Positions 32,950 through 34,499 of a DNA stretch of 34,499 nt are shown one piece after another. Source of the stretch: Polynucleobacter meluiroseus (GTDB taxonomy: Bacteria > Pseudomonadota > Gammaproteobacteria > Burkholderiales > Burkholderiaceae); assembly GCA_945881875.1 (NCBI GenBank), contig CAMCVH010000006.1, forward strand, positions 1 through 34,499. The letters run 5' to 3'. The translations under genes and the position numbers were made by a program. The notes beneath the pieces were generated by a model. It had not been told where the DNA came from. It was given only the letters and a program-made list of their open reading frames with translations, and searched no databases. Position 1 is the first letter of the stretch, and the number at the start of each line of letters is the position of its first letter.

Positions 32950-34065
32950 TTAAATGCGCATTGGCATTACTACATACTTAAAACCCTCTTGTTCAGGAAG
33001 TGTAATAACAGCACTGCTATTTGAGTCCCCCAAACTGATTTGAATTGAATCATTTTTTAAGTTTGCAAGAACATCTAGCAGGTATGAAACATTAAAACCA
33101 ATATCAATTTTATCTCCATCGTATTCAGTTTCAATATCTTCTTGGGCCTCTTCTTGCTCTGCGTTCGTTGATTGAATTGTTAGACAGTTATCTGACAGCA
33201 TACAGCGAACTCCTTTAAATTTATCAGTCGTCAGAATCGCCGCTCTTTGCAAAGAAGATTGAAGTACTTCTCTATTAACAACCAAGCTATTGTTTTGACC
33301 TTTTGGAATAACTCTTTGAAAATCTGGAAACTTTCCCTCGACCAATTTGGACAAAAGTTCGACGCTTCCAAAATTAAACTTCACTTGATTGTTTGCTAAG
33401 GACACAACGACAGGCTCATCAGAATCTTCTAATAGGTGTTGTAGCTCTAAGATAGTTTTTCTAGGAATAATAATTTCTTGCTTTTGACCATTGCCTGTTG
33501 GGCTTTTCTCTAAATCAACGTGACTGTAGGCCAGGCGGTGTCCATCTGTTGCAACAGCAATAATGCGCTGTCCTTCTAAAACAAATAACATGCCATTTAA
33601 GTAATAACGAATATCTTGCTGTGCCATTGCAAAATGAACTTGACTGATCAATTGCTTTAAAGCTTTTTGAGACATCTCCCAACTCGCAGAAACATCCGTT
33701 GACTCTGACATGATTGGAAATTCATTAGCTGCAAGTGTTTGTAGAGTAAAACGACTCTTACCGCTTTGAACAACCATTTTGTTATCTTTTAAAGAAAGAC
33801 TTAATGGACCCTCTGGTAAAGCTCTCAAAATATCTACAAGCTTTCTTGCACCAACAGTAGTGCTTAAGTTTTCAGATCCAACACCAAAGTCTGCATGGGT
33901 TGTAATTTGAATTTCAATATCTGTTGACACCAGAGAAACTGCATTTCCGTTTTTCTTGAATAATAAATTTGCCAAGATTGGAAGCGTGTGTCGACGTTCG
34001 ACAATACCACTAACTAATTGAAGTGGTTTTAATAACTTATCTCTTGTTGTGTTGACCAGTTCCAT
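32950..34065 (-). CDS. dnaN: DNA polymerase III sliding clamp (beta subunit)
   Basis: The clamp that holds DNA polymerase III on DNA. At 371 residues it shows the three-domain layout, starts MELVNTTRDKLLKPLQLVSGIVERRHTLPILAN and ends with the peptide-binding pocket and the canonical VVMPMRI tail. It is downstream of dnaA across the candidate origin and upstream of gyrB; the order dnaA-dnaN-gyrB is common at bacterial origins. Confidence 0.98.
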   Translation of the reverse strand: MELVNTTRDKLLKPLQLVSGIVERRHTLPILANLLFKKNGNAVSLVSTDIEIQITTHADFGVGSENLSTTVGARKLVDILRALPEGPLSLSLKDNKMVVQSGKSRFTLQTLAANEFPIMSESTDVSASWEMSQKALKQLISQVHFAMAQQDIRYYLNGMLFVLEGQRIIAVATDGHRLAYSHVDLEKSPTGNGQKQEIIIPRKTILELQHLLEDSDEPVVVSLANNQVKFNFGSVELLSKLVEGKFPDFQRVIPKGQNNSLVVNREVLQSSLQRAAILTTDKFKGVRCMLSDNCLTIQSTNAEQEEAQEDIETEYDGDKIDIGFNVSYLLDVLANLKNDSIQISLGDSNSSAVITLPEQEGFKYVVMPMRI

Positions 34066-34080
34066 GGTTCTTATTCCCGT

Positions 34081-34336
34081 ATTAATTTATTTATATATAT
34101 ATATCTATAGTAGTAGTTAATAAAGCAGCTAAATTCTGTGGATAACTTAAAAAACATCTATTAATCATCATTTTACATTCATTGAAACCTTGTGGATATC
34201 TTTTGGAAATCCTTTGGATAAAGTTTAATAACTTTTATCGACTCTTCCCAATTACAACTTTATTCACAATCTATACACATCATATTAAAGTACTTTTACC
34301 AGGGTTATACATAACCTATCCACAAGCTTTTCCACA
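34081..34336. other. Candidate chromosomal replication origin (oriC)
   Basis: The 277-bp gap between dnaA and dnaN holds eight DnaA-box-like 9-mers. TTATCCACA at 34137-34145, TTATTCACA at 34260-34268 and TTTTCCACA at 34328-34336 match TTWTNCACA. Five more have one mismatch (34191-34199, 34213-34221, 34271-34279, 34305-34313, 34316-34324). The three nearest dnaN point left, the other five right. An AT-rich stretch (34081-34110, TTTATATATATATATC) next to dnaN is a candidate unwinding element. Position beside dnaA and the fact that core genes run leftward away from it support oriC. The same boxes could autoregulate dnaA-dnaN transcription. Confidence 0.78.
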
Positions 34337-34342
34337 GAGCTA

Positions 34343-34499
34343 TTAGTTCTTTAAGGACTGTTCTAAAACATGAAGTTCATGGTTAAGTTGATTGTCTCGA
34401 GAGCGCTCCTCTGTAATTTTGCGAACAGCATGCAAAACCGTGGTGTGATCTCTTCCCCCAAATAACTCACCAATTTCTGGCAAGCTTTTTTGTGTTAAC
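34343..34499 (-). CDS. dnaA: Replication initiator DnaA, C-terminal end (partial)
   Basis: The last 51 residues of DnaA are present, running off the right edge. They contain the domain IV signature [15 protein letters not shown], which contacts the DnaA box, and end in ...LEQSLKN before TAA. The remainder of the gene lies beyond the window. It precedes the candidate oriC and dnaN on the same strand. Confidence 0.97.
   Translation of the reverse strand, partial: LTQKSLPEIGELFGGRDHTTVLHAVRKITEERSRDNQLNHELHVLEQSLKN

Overview
This window looks like the origin-proximal part of a low-GC betaproteobacterial chromosome of the Burkholderiaceae, most probably Polynucleobacter. The signs are the 16S rRNA 5' end on the minus strand at the left edge, whose variable region resembles Polynucleobacter; many alternative TTG/GTG starts in tightly packed operons; and the gene content of a small free-living freshwater genome. 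There are no mobile elements, phage genes or CRISPR arrays. The genus call rests on memory of 16S sequences and is an inference.

Right end (about 27.3-34.5 kb, all minus strand): the 3' end of dnaA, a non-coding region with eight DnaA-box-like 9-mers and an AT-rich tract (candidate oriC), dnaN, gyrB, and then a closely spaced or overlapping run of a small SET-domain methyltransferase, a 72-residue DUF3717-like protein, a GMC oxidoreductase and a TauE/SafE-type permease. Middle (14.6-27.2 kb, minus strand): mnmG-rsmG-parA-parB runs without a clear break into atpI-atpB-atpE-atpF-atpH-atpA-atpG-atpD-atpC and hemE. A near-consensus promoter and a parS site lie upstream of mnmG, and a perfect 16-bp parS lies inside mnmG. 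The leader of priA, after hemE, has three more consensus DnaA boxes.

Left half (0-14.3 kb): priA converges on the plus-strand glycine-cleavage operon gcvT-gcvH-gcvP, which is preceded by a promoter and a tandem glycine riboswitch. Divergent from it is amtB (with an NtrC-like inverted repeat) followed by a YcbL-like metallo-hydrolase. Further left are a small zinc-ribbon protein, a membrane fatty-acid desaturase, tRNA-Arg(CCG), a membrane-anchored cytochrome c, rsmI divergent from diaA-dolP, a GNAT acetyltransferase, and the 16S rRNA with a structured leader.

From the candidate origin at about 34.2 kb replication would run leftward through the window, so the core genes (dnaN, gyrB, parAB, atp, priA, rRNA) are co-directional with the fork and only some accessory or metabolic units (gcv, desaturase, rsmI, GNAT) are head-on. 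I see no clearly new defence or mobile system. The best second-look items are the two DnaA-box clusters, the parS placement, the SET/DUF3717/GMC/permease run fused to gyrB, the 16-bp palindrome beside the rRNA promoter region, and the ribosome-binding-site hairpin after the glycine aptamers.
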